NCBI RefSeq assembly: GCF_003044065.1
Contig: NZ_PZJJ01000010.1
Span: 1-64,000, forward strand
Length of the DNA stretch: 64,000 nucleotides
Origin: Alkalicoccus saliphilus
GTDB taxonomy: Bacteria; Bacillota; Bacilli; Bacillales; Salisediminibacteriaceae
Direction: 5' to 3'
Of this stretch, positions 36,224 to 43,768 are shown one piece after another; within the stretch, counting starts at the first letter, position 1; every line of letters starts with the position of its first letter. Under the pieces are notes generated by a model. The model did no database searches, was not told the DNA's origin, and worked only from the letters and a program-made list of their open reading frames with translations. Both the position numbers and the translations under genes were made by a program.

Positions 36224-37211
36224 CTGTGTTCGCCTCCCTATTTGTAAACGGCAACGTTCCTAATTTCTTTCCATGAATTCCATAACTTATAAAAACAACG
36301 ATCCCAATACTGCCTATTACAACTGCCATTCCTATGTTTTGAAAATAATACGAGAAAAAAGAAGGGATAAAAGTGTTCTCGCGGGGAGATAGAGCATAAA
36401 AATTAGCATCGATATAAGGCCCTGCAATTCCTAATATCCCCCCGCAAACGATGGCTATTAAAGCAAAACGATACGTGATCCAGTTACGCGCATGGTGAAT
36501 ATAAATGTCATAGCGGAAATATTCAAATACTATACGGGACATTCCGTGATAAATGAAAAAGAAAACCACGAGGACCCCATGAGGGAGACCGGTCGTCGAA
36601 AGTAAAACAACGATCGTTAAAGCTGCGACCGCATTCATGCCCGCTTTGTATAATTGAGCCGGGTGTACCGGCTTTCCTTTCAGATGCGGATGAATTCTGA
36701 GTATTTTGGAATCTTGATTCTGGTAGTCGAACCCTATAGGAAGATGTGTTTCTTTTCCAAAACAGCATCCGTAGTTGAAACAACCGATACGTCCAAAGAC
36801 TTGTCCGGCTAACGTACCTAAAGCAAGTCCATCCCATATGATGCTGGTTGGTATACTGGTGATAAGGGCAAATATGATCGACCATAGAAACGCACCTGCA
36901 ATGCCTCCCTGAAGATAAAAACACGTTTCCTTAAGGTATTTTAAAGGGTTTTCCCAGAACTTTCTTCCTAAAGAAATCAAGTGCATGGCCCGGGCGCCCA
37001 GCCACACAAAAACTAGAGAAAGGGGCAGAAGCCATAGTTCTAGCAAGCCTGGTGGATACCCATTCCAATGTATGTAGAATAGGAAAACAGATAGAATGGT
37101 CATCGCATTTAACGAGGCAAATACGCCAAAACCTACAACATGAAAATGTTGACCTTTATAAAGAACAGGATGATTTTGGAGCCAACTAAGAGGCTTTTGG
37201 AGCAAAGACAT
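36165..37211 (-). CDS. Lgt-like membrane protein with Cys-rich loop
   Basis: A 348-residue membrane protein with about seven helices related to prolipoprotein diacylglyceryl transferase. GLALGTLAGQVFGRIGCFNYGCCFGKETHLPIGF (abbreviated here: QVFGRIGCFNYGCCFGK) parallels the Lgt GRxGNF block but carries three cysteines, and HPAQLYKAG matches HPxQLYE. Canonical Lgt enzymes lack these cysteines, so this is a divergent family member, perhaps with another acceptor or a redox/metal role. It is the first gene of the operon leading to the selenoprotein. A TGTAA-N6-TTACA box and TAATAT -10 lie upstream. Confidence 0.72.
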   Translation of the reverse strand: MSLLQKPLSWLQNHPVLYKGQHFHVVGFGVFASLNAMTILSVFLFYIHWNGYPPGLLELWLLPLSLVFVWLGARAMHLISLGRKFWENPLKYLKETCFYLQGGIAGAFLWSIIFALITSIPTSIIWDGLALGTLAGQVFGRIGCFNYGCCFGKETHLPIGFDYQNQDSKILRIHPHLKGKPVHPAQLYKAGMNAVAALTIVVLLSTTGLPHGVLVVFFFIYHGMSRIVFEYFRYDIYIHHARNWITYRFALIAIVCGGILGIAGPYIDANFYALSPRENTFIPSFFSYYFQNIGMAVVIGSIGIVVFISYGIHGKKLGTLPFTNREANTVEEKSDYYRSRPLRNKSRL

Positions 37212-37241
37212 TCTTCTTCCCCTCCCTTTTACTTACAATCT

Positions 37242-37284
37242 ATATTAAGTAAGATGCTCTCTTTATTATGTAAGCTGGGTTACA
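37242..37284 (-). promoter_or_regulatory. Box 2 and -10 of the Lgt-like/selenoprotein operon
   Basis: The operator (37269-37284) reads TGTAACCCAGCTTACA on the minus strand. A TAATAT -10 starts exactly 22 nt after it, and the ATG is 58 bp from the box edge. This is class II Crp/Fnr promoter geometry. Confidence 0.7.
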
Positions 37285-37289
37285 TTATG

Positions 37290-37317
37290 TTGACTGCATC
37301 ACGATATATATTATAAA
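37290..37317 (+). promoter_or_regulatory. SigA-type promoter candidate
   Basis: TTGACT, 16 bp, TATAAA on the plus strand, about 300 bp before the disulfide reductase gene. Plausible but far upstream. Confidence 0.4.
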
Positions 37318-37623
37318 AAGGGGTATATCGTTTTATTCATTTCTTTAAAAAGGTAATGCTTTATGAAATAAATAGGTATCTGGACCTCCGCTTCCTTTAT
37401 GAACACAAAATGAAGGTAGATGAAATTTGTAGAGAACGGTTACTTAAATTAATAACTTTAAAAATTGATTTAATTATTATTTGATTCAAAGGAAAATTTA
37501 AATGACCACCAAGCAAAATTGCACCTGTTTTTACTATCAATATAGATTGGAAACAAAGTACATGGTATATTTCAGCGTGCGTAATGGAAAGGAGAATAAA
37601 ATAAGTAATGAGGAGGGAAACAT

Positions 37624-38973
37624 ATGATGAAAGACTACGACTTGATTGTGATCGGCAGTGGAACTGCAGGTTCTGTAACAGCGATGAAATGTAACAAAGC
37701 AGGGTGGAAAGTAGCGATGGTTGACGAGCTTCCTTTTGGCGGTACTTGTGCATTAAGAGGCTGTGATCCCAAGAAAGTGCTGGTCGGAATCACAGAGTAT
37801 ATAGATGGTGTCCAACGCCTACAGAACGCTGGAGTAAAAGGAGCCGTTCAAATACACTGGAATGAGTTAATGCAGTTTAAAAAAACATTTACTGACAATG
37901 TTCCCGATAGGAGAAATAAAAATTTACAGAAGCAAGGGATCGATACGTATCATGGTCACGCTTCCTTTATTGAGCAGAACAAGCTTCAAGTAAATCAGGA
38001 AACGTTAAAAGGAACGTATATTTTAATCGCTGTCGGAGCAAGTCCGGTAAAGCTGCCTATTAAAGGAAGCGAGTATTTTACTTACAGTGACGAATTCTTG
38101 GAATTGGAAGAGTTACCAAAGAACCTCCTTTTTATCGGAGGCGGATACATTTCTTTTGAGTTTGCTCATCTTGCCAGAAGATCCGGTGCAAATGTCCAAA
38201 TCCTTCATCGAGGGGCACGTCCTTTAAAAGAATTTGATAAAGATTTAGTGAACAAATTAGTTGACTATTCAAGAGGAATTGGGATCGATTTACATCTTCA
38301 AACAGAAGTGAAAGAAATTCAAAAAACAACGACAGGATACAGGGTGATCGGAAACCAAGGAAAGGAAACTAAAGAATTTAAAGCCGACCTTATTATTCAT
38401 GGCGCTGGCAGGAAGCCAAATACCGATGGGTTAAACCTAGAAAACGCGGGGATCAAAGCAGGGATAGATGGAATAGAAGTCAATGAGTATCTACAAAGCA
38501 TCAGCAACCCTCATGTTTATGCCGCTGGTGATGTGACAGCTACCAAAGGGAAACCTCTTACTCCTGTGGCAGGAATGGAATCCCACATCGTTGCGTCTAA
38601 TCTCTTGAAAGGAAATTCCCGCCCCATTACGGAACAGGTAATGCCCACTACCGTGTTCACGCTTCCTAAATTAGCATCTGTCGGGCTATCAGAAGAAGAA
38701 GCCTCTCTCCAAAATATTGACTACAAACTCAACCACATTGATGTGACTAACTGGTTTACGTATAAGCGAACCAATCAACCTGTCGCTTTCGCAAAAATTT
38801 TGGTAGATCAAACAAATGACATTGTGATTGGAGCGCATTTGCTCAGTCACGAAGCTGATGAGTTAATTAATCATTTTGCGACAGCCATTCAATTTCGTTT
38901 GCCAGCCAAAGAGGTCAAAAAGATGCTGTACGCGTACCCAACCACTGCCTCAGATATCACCTATCTCTTATAG
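37624..38973 (+). CDS. Class I pyridine nucleotide-disulfide oxidoreductase
   Basis: A 449-residue FAD flavoprotein of the glutathione reductase/mercuric reductase group. It has the FAD loop VIGSGTAGSVTAMKC, redox pair GGTCALRGCDPKK (C-x4-C), NAD(P) loop FIGGGYISFEFAHLARRSG, and a second FAD motif VYAAGDVTATKG. The C-terminal catalytic His-Glu pair of glutathione reductase is replaced (YAYPTTASD), as in mercuric reductases, so the electron acceptor may not be a simple disulfide. GAGGAGGG lies 8 nt before the ATG, and a terminator follows. It is probably the electron donor for one of the nearby redox systems. Confidence 0.85.
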   Translation: MMKDYDLIVIGSGTAGSVTAMKCNKAGWKVAMVDELPFGGTCALRGCDPKKVLVGITEYIDGVQRLQNAGVKGAVQIHWNELMQFKKTFTDNVPDRRNKNLQKQGIDTYHGHASFIEQNKLQVNQETLKGTYILIAVGASPVKLPIKGSEYFTYSDEFLELEELPKNLLFIGGGYISFEFAHLARRSGANVQILHRGARPLKEFDKDLVNKLVDYSRGIGIDLHLQTEVKEIQKTTTGYRVIGNQGKETKEFKADLIIHGAGRKPNTDGLNLENAGIKAGIDGIEVNEYLQSISNPHVYAAGDVTATKGKPLTPVAGMESHIVASNLLKGNSRPITEQVMPTTVFTLPKLASVGLSEEEASLQNIDYKLNHIDVTNWFTYKRTNQPVAFAKILVDQTNDIVIGAHLLSHEADELINHFATAIQFRLPAKEVKKMLYAYPTTASDITYLL

Positions 38974-39024
38974 GATCCATAATCTATGTATTGAAAGCCA
39001 CCTCTTATTTGTTCCTTTAATCTA

Positions 39025-39064
39025 AAAACCACCGGAGAACAACTTATCCTCCAGTGGTTTTTTC
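39025..39064 (+). terminator. Terminator of the disulfide reductase gene
   Basis: AAACCAC.GGAG and CTCC.GTGGTTT arms, loop AACAACTTAT, followed by a TTTTTT run. Confidence 0.8.
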
Positions 39065-39117
39065 TATTGAAATCTGCTATTCTTCTGTTTTGTTATTGAT
39101 GCTACGGAGTTCCTTAC

Positions 39118-39873
39118 TTAGCTTCCAGGAAGAAAGCAGCCATCCGGCCCGCAGACCAGTCCCTGGCTTCTATGAAGATCTTCCTGCTTTTTTTCTTTTT
39201 GAAGCTGCTCCTGCTGCCAGTCAAAATCAATTTCAGAAACGAATTTTTCCGGGAAACGGATCTGCCAGCGCTGTTTCCGTATCGTAAAATTATCCGGGTC
39301 CAATAGAATAGCATCGTCCAGCTCTTTCAACGCTTCCGTGTCTCTCTTTTGTCTGGCGTACTCCATCCCTAGTTTGTATTTTGTCTGGGCCAGCTGAAGT
39401 TCAAGACCTGTTTCCTGGCTGCCATTATGACTTTTATCAAAAGTCACCGTTTCTACTTCCCCGCTGATCAACTGTTCCACCGCTTTGACATCCGCAGGGT
39501 CTGCCACATCGAATCCTTCTTTGAGCAGTCGAATCGTACCTTCTTCATCCATAAATATTCCATTAGGGATTTTTTTGAACTGAAACAAATTTACTAGTTG
39601 ATTGTTTTCATCTATTACCGTAGGAAAAGTCGTTTCTTTTACGAAAGGCTTTACGGTCCCGGGACCCTGGCCATCGACCGCTACGGATAAAATTTCGAAA
39701 TTCTCCCCTTTTTTTCTATCATATAGCTGCTGCCACCCTGGCAGCTGTCCTCTGCATCGTCACCAGGAAGCCCACATAAAAATTAACGTCTTTTTACCGC
39801 GAAAATCATGCAGAGAGACGGTATTTCCTTCTAAATCAGTTAAGGTGATATTTTCAATTTTGTCGAGCAACAT
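39118..39873 (-). CDS. TlpA-like redoxin selenoprotein (Sec38, UxC) with TPR
   Basis: A 251-residue thioredoxin-fold protein, provided the UGA at 39760-39762 is decoded as selenocysteine. The N-terminal half reads ITLTDLEGNTVSLHDF then LIFMWASW-U-RCRGQLPGWQQLY, i.e. a TlpA/redoxin active site with U-R-C where relatives have C-x-C or C-xx-C. It continues through VPNGIF-like KIPNGIFMDEEG and a C-terminal TPR (YKLGMEYARQKRDTEALKELDDAILLDPDN), ending in CGPDGCFLPG, a possible second redox pair. GAGGAGG lies 7 nt before the ATG at 39873. A perfect 7-bp hairpin lies downstream of the UGA. Cytosolic; no signal peptide. Confidence 0.87.
39729..39745 (-). promoter_or_regulatory. SECIS-like hairpin of the redoxin gene
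   Basis: On the mRNA, GCUGCCA-GGG-UGGCAGC: a perfect 7-bp stem with a G-rich loop beginning 22 nt after the UGA, inside the 16-37 nt window known for bacterial SECIS. Confidence 0.75.
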
Positions 39874-40011
39874 TCGTATTCCTCCTCGTATATTATATTT
39901 ATAAATTCTAAAGAGCTCATCAATTTCACGTTCCTTCAGGCATTTTGCCAGTGCGTTTTTAAAGAAAGAGACGTTTTAAGGTTTTCCCTGCATTTCCCGC
40001 ATTTATCTTCT

Positions 40012-40638
40012 TTACTCTCCTGTATTCCCTTCTGCAGGAATCGGGTTTTCTTTCAGCATACGGGCAAAGTGAACGAGGTTGTGGGCCATCATTTTGGTAT
40101 TTTTGATCGTGAAGGCGTTGTCCTGCCCGGTTTCCAGGTAAGACGGCCCCGGCCCTGCTTCTCCTACCCAGTAGGCGTCCACATTCGGCGGAACGGTGAA
40201 GCCGATATGGGAAAGCCCGTACAGAATCGATTTTGCTGATTCTTTCGCTCCGTCTTCATTCCCCGTTACGACGGCCCCTCCCACCTTATTGTAATAAATC
40301 GCCTGTCCCTCGCTGTTCTTTTCTCCGCTGGAGGCATATAACCGTTCCATCGCAAGCGTTGAGACACTGCTTTTTTCTCCGATCCAAATGGGCGTGGCGA
40401 CGATTAAAATATCAGCCGCCAGCACCTTTTTCATGATTTGCGGCCACTCATCCCCCTCCCCCATGTCCGGTGCCATACCGGGAAGGATACGGTAGTCCGC
40501 TAAACGAATTTCTTCTGTTTCCACCCCCAGGTGAGTAAACCATTCCGTTGCTTTGTGAAGCAGGCCCGATGTGTGGGAAGGCTCGCTGCTGTTCTTTAGG
40601 GATCCGTTCAAATACAGCGCTTTTACCATGTCCTTCAT
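40012..40638 (-). CDS. Flavodoxin-fold NAD(P)H-dependent oxidoreductase
   Basis: A 208-residue protein of the FMN_red/flavodoxin-like family. ALYLNGSLKNSSEPSHTSGLL is the FMN phosphate loop, and ILIVATPIWIGEKSSVSTLAMERLY is the ring-binding loop. VVTGNEDGAKESAKSIL follows. Probably an FMN-dependent quinone/azo-type reductase in the cytosol. It lies alone on the minus strand between the redoxin selenoprotein and OsmC. The start may be MVKALYLNG a few codons in; no strong Shine-Dalgarno separates the options. Confidence 0.8.
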   Translation of the reverse strand: MKDMVKALYLNGSLKNSSEPSHTSGLLHKATEWFTHLGVETEEIRLADYRILPGMAPDMGEGDEWPQIMKKVLAADILIVATPIWIGEKSSVSTLAMERLYASSGEKNSEGQAIYYNKVGGAVVTGNEDGAKESAKSILYGLSHIGFTVPPNVDAYWVGEAGPGPSYLETGQDNAFTIKNTKMMAHNLVHFARMLKENPIPAEGNTGE

Positions 40639-40856
40639 CTCGCTTTCTGTATTATTTTTTATATGACTCCATTTTATAATAGAAGGTTATTCTGTAAAAA
40701 ACAAACAACGACCATGACATCCGTGTCAGACAGACTCCTTATCCTTCAGGAGCCGCCGTCTTTCCCAGCGGTCCTCTTTGTATACGAACCTTTATATTAT
40801 TATTTGCAGAAGGTTTATTAAGATACGTTGCAACATAGAGATTCATATAAGTAGAC

Positions 40857-40892
40857 AAAGCTCCCACAGAACTTTTTTCTGTGAGAGCTGGT
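40857..40892 (-). terminator. Terminator of the OsmC gene
   Basis: AGCTC.CACAG / CTGTG.GAGCT stem just beyond the stop codon, flanked by A/T runs that suit both strands. Confidence 0.65.
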
Positions 40893-40898
40893 TTTTTA

Positions 40899-41339
40899 TT
40901 ACGCACGGGTCCACGTTGCCGTAATAGGAATATTAGCGGCTTCAAATGTCGTATAGACCGGACATCTCGCGTCCGTTTTCTGTTTTAGCTCCTGGATTCG
41001 TTCCTCTGATTCTGACGTGCTCACACTTGCTTGAATCTGCACATCATAAAAGTACGGCGTGACGCCTTCCTGCCCCATCAGACCGCGAGGGTCCAGTTCG
41101 CCGGACACTTCGAAATCGATGCCCTGGAGATCAAATTCCATTTCCTTTGCGACCATATTGGCGATCACATTTTCACAGCCAGCAAGCGAAGCAAGCATAT
41201 TGGAAAGCGGATCCTGACCTTTATCCGCGCCTCCCATTTCTGCCGGCTCGTCAATAATTATCGTGTGGTTTTTAGCCTGCAGTTCAGCAGTCATATTTTT
41301 TGCTTTTCCTGATACTTCAAATCTCATTTTTTCGCTCAT
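40899..41339 (-). CDS. OsmC/Ohr-family peroxidase-like protein
   Basis: A 146-residue OsmC-family protein that reduces organic hydroperoxides through two cysteines. Both are present: LASLAGCENVIANMVAKEM near residue 58 and DARCPVYTTFEAANIP near 125. GGAGG lies 8 nt before the ATG at 41339, and the upstream 18 codons are leader. A TGTAAG-type box with a consensus TATAAT -10 lies 61 bp upstream, so it belongs to the predicted Crp/Fnr-type regulon with the selenoprotein operon. Confidence 0.88.
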   Translation of the reverse strand: MSEKMRFEVSGKAKNMTAELQAKNHTIIIDEPAEMGGADKGQDPLSNMLASLAGCENVIANMVAKEMEFDLQGIDFEVSGELDPRGLMGQEGVTPYFYDVQIQASVSTSESEERIQELKQKTDARCPVYTTFEAANIPITATWTRA

Positions 41340-41372
41340 GATTTGGCCTCCTATATAGTAGATTACTTCTTT

Positions 41373-41415
41373 ATTATAAGTGTTTACCGACATTTGTTAT
41401 GTAACATGGCTTACA
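41373..41415 (-). promoter_or_regulatory. Box 3 and -10 of the OsmC gene
   Basis: On the minus strand TGTAAG-CCAT-GTTACA (41400-41415), then a consensus TATAAT starting exactly 22 nt after the box. Confidence 0.72.
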
Positions 41416-41692
41416 TTAAAAACAGCTCAGTTCAAGCAAAATGAACAAAGTCAGTGGGATAAGGTCTCTCCTAGAGAATCAGATAGGTTGAATAGGAGAA
41501 AACAGGCGATTATACTAGGCTAGGCGTTAACTTAAGTTCTTCTGTTAAACGTGTACAGCACGATAGAATCATTGTATAACTGCAGATAATAGATTTTCCT
41601 GCACAAAAGAAAGAAATAACATTGCTCCTATGTTTCCAAAAGGATGTAACCTTCTTCAAATTTCGACCACTTTTCGAAAAGGATGATGAGAC

Positions 41693-42802
41693 ATGAATCA
41701 AAAAGTATTATTTACACCTTCCCAAATTAAAAATAAAACATTGGCTAACCGATTCGTCGTTGCACCAATGACACGAATCAGTGCTGAAAGGGATGGCCAG
41801 GCCAACGAAACGATGCAGCACTATTACGAACGCTACGCCAAATGCGGCTACAGCGCGGTCATTTCTGAAGGAATTTATTTGGATGAAAGCTACAGCCAAG
41901 GATATAATAATCAGCCGGGACTTGCGAATGATGCCCATACTGAAGCTTGGAAACCTGTTGTAAGAGCCGTTCAAGACAACGGATCCCTGATGATTGCTCA
42001 ATTGATGCACGCGGGCGGCCAGAGTCAGGGAAACATTTATACCGGGGAAACAATCGCCCCATCCTCTGCCGCTCCTAAAGGAGAACAGCTCAGTTTTTAC
42101 GGAGGTTCAGGCCCTTTCCAAACTCCTAAAGCTGCTGAGATGGAAGATTTACAGCAGATAAAAGCAGCCTTCGTTCAAAGCGCGCTTCGGGCAAAAGAAG
42201 CAGGTTTTGACGGCGTTGAACTTCACGGAGCCAATGGCTACCTGCTGGATCAATTTTTGACCGATTATTTGAATGACAGAAAAGATGCTTATGGTGGTTC
42301 CATCGAAAACCGGCTGCGCCTCATACTCGAAATCATTGAAGAGGTACGAGAAGTCGTAGGGGAAAGCTATATCATCGGCATTCGAATGTCCCAAATAAAG
42401 GTGACAGATTCAGAGCACAAATGGGCGGGTGGAGAGAAAGACGCGAAAATTATTTTTTCTGCGCTTGGTAATACTTCACTTAATTATGTTCACGTTACGG
42501 ACGGGGACGGTTCTGCTCCAGCATTTGGAGAGAACAGCCGCACGCTTGCCGATGCAGCAAAAACTTATGGAAAACTGCAGGTAATTGCAAACGGCGGGCT
42601 TGGTACTCCGGAAAAAGCTGCAGCAGTCATTGAAAATAACGAGGCAGACTTTGTCTCCCTCGGCACCAGTGCTCTTGCCAATCCGGACCTTCCTAACAGA
42701 GTTGAAAAAGAAAAACACCTACAGGAATTTGATTTTGAAAACACTCTTCTTCCTCAAGCGGAAATCAAGGAACATGAACTGAATCAGACGATAGTAAAAT
42801 AA
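41693..42802 (+). CDS. Old Yellow Enzyme-family NADH:flavin oxidoreductase
   Basis: A 369-residue FMN-containing TIM-barrel ene-reductase. The start TPSQIKNKTLANRFVVAPMTR is typical. GFDGVELHGANGYLLDQFLTD contains the substrate-binding His-Asn-type pair (HGAN), and DAYGGSIENRLRL matches the family R(Y)GGS block. It ends with a barrel phosphate loop (IANGGLGTPEKA...VSLGTSALANPDL). It reduces activated alkenes or electrophiles with NAD(P)H. It is divergent from OsmC across a 350-bp region and has its own terminator. Confidence 0.9.
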   Translation: MNQKVLFTPSQIKNKTLANRFVVAPMTRISAERDGQANETMQHYYERYAKCGYSAVISEGIYLDESYSQGYNNQPGLANDAHTEAWKPVVRAVQDNGSLMIAQLMHAGGQSQGNIYTGETIAPSSAAPKGEQLSFYGGSGPFQTPKAAEMEDLQQIKAAFVQSALRAKEAGFDGVELHGANGYLLDQFLTDYLNDRKDAYGGSIENRLRLILEIIEEVREVVGESYIIGIRMSQIKVTDSEHKWAGGEKDAKIIFSALGNTSLNYVHVTDGDGSAPAFGENSRTLADAAKTYGKLQVIANGGLGTPEKAAAVIENNEADFVSLGTSALANPDLPNRVEKEKHLQEFDFENTLLPQAEIKEHELNQTIVK

Positions 42803-42807
42803 CAAAA

Positions 42808-42848
42808 GAAAAGGCTGTTCATATTTCCAAGAGCAGCCTTTTCTTATG
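42808..42848 (+). terminator. Terminator of the Old Yellow Enzyme gene
   Basis: AAAAGGCTG...CAGCCTTTT stem with an adjacent T-rich tail, right after the stop codon. Confidence 0.8.
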
Positions 42849-43094
42849 ACATTCAAGCTTTTATAAAAAGCTTTCTTTCAAGTAATGAATACTTACTTTT
42901 ACCCTTTTTCAAGCTCTGATGTAAGACATATCCTGCTCACGATGAATCCATCGGAATTCCCTCTCCCCCTGCCTGATTATTGCTACTATTTCCATACCGC
43001 CAGGACCCATTCATGTAATATTATACCTTATATCAAAATCACCTATTATTTCTGCAATCACATGAAACTTTGTCTTGGATTGGCAGCAGAATAG
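42849..43094. other. Intergenic stretch
   Basis: About 245 bp with no gene or repeat recognised; precedes the box 4 promoter. Confidence 0.35.
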
Positions 43095-43137
43095 TGTAAG
43101 CGACCTTACAGAAACATATTAGTATTTCCTCTATACT
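43095..43137 (+). promoter_or_regulatory. Box 4 and -10 of the membrane-protein gene
   Basis: TGTAAG-CGAC-CTTACA (43095-43110) is perfectly symmetric. TATACT starts exactly 22 nt after it, and the start codon is 61 bp from the box. Confidence 0.72.
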
Positions 43138-43170
43138 AGAGATACTAATAAGCAAAGGAGCGTGAGGAAA

Positions 43171-43620
43171 GTGAAACTCCCAGGAGCAAAGGCCATTTCT
43201 TATGGAATTTTTGGTGGAATTATTGGCGGTATTCTTTTTGGTATGATGATGCAGATGCAGGGAATGATCGGCATGGTCGCTGCAATGATCGGTAGTGAAA
43301 GTGTCGTTGTCGGATGGTTCGTTCATATGGTCATCAGCGTTGTATTCGGTATCTCGTTCGTTTTTCTGACTTCTTTCATTCGTAACCTGTGGGCCGCCGC
43401 TGTTGTTTTCGGAATCGGGATTTGGATTGTCGGACCCTTGCTGATTATGCCTTTGATGCTCGGAATGGGCACCATGCTAGGACAGGCCTTTGCTCCCGCC
43501 CAGTTGATGAGTCTTGTCACTCACCTGCTTTTCGCTTTTATCGTCGCTATCGTTGTTAACATTTTGCAAAGAAGAGAGAGTGTTAACGAGGAGAAAACTT
43601 TCAGTTTAAAAACAAGTTGA
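43171..43620 (+). CDS. Small polytopic membrane protein, unknown function
   Basis: A 149-residue protein with about four glycine- and methionine-rich helices (YGIFGGIIGGILFGMMMQMQGMIGMV, HMVISVVFGISFVFLTSF, AAAVVFGIGIWIVGPLLIMPLMLGM, LVTHLLFAFIVAIVVNIL) and a short polar tail. No conserved cysteines. AAGGAG lies 10 nt before the GTG at 43171; a GTG at 43162 is too close. Its promoter carries the TGTAAG box, so it is probably induced with OsmC and the selenoprotein operon. The family is not recognised. Confidence 0.7.
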   Translation: MKLPGAKAISYGIFGGIIGGILFGMMMQMQGMIGMVAAMIGSESVVVGWFVHMVISVVFGISFVFLTSFIRNLWAAAVVFGIGIWIVGPLLIMPLMLGMGTMLGQAFAPAQLMSLVTHLLFAFIVAIVVNILQRRESVNEEKTFSLKTS

Positions 43621-43768
43621 CAGTTTTTATACAGGAGAAGTTATATCTCGAGATTGATGGAACAGGTACAAATTTTGTAGAGAGTGTTATCTGCCGAAAA
43701 TACGAAATAGCTGCATCAGACAGATGAATGCTTGGCCCCCTTTTTTAAATAAGGAGGCAAAAAAAAAC

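Noticed and set aside
37268-37296. TTATGTTGACT near box 2 as a dif-like right arm
   Set aside because: No left arm is found 6-8 bp upstream; the match is explained by the -35 element and the box.
33762-39762. Reading the UGA codons in the GrdB-like, redoxin and peroxiredoxin-like genes as nonsense mutations (pseudogenes)
   Set aside because: Each UGA falls exactly on the catalytic Cys position with the partner Cys kept, the frames are otherwise intact, and a hairpin lies at the correct distance. Three such coincidences by decay are very unlikely.
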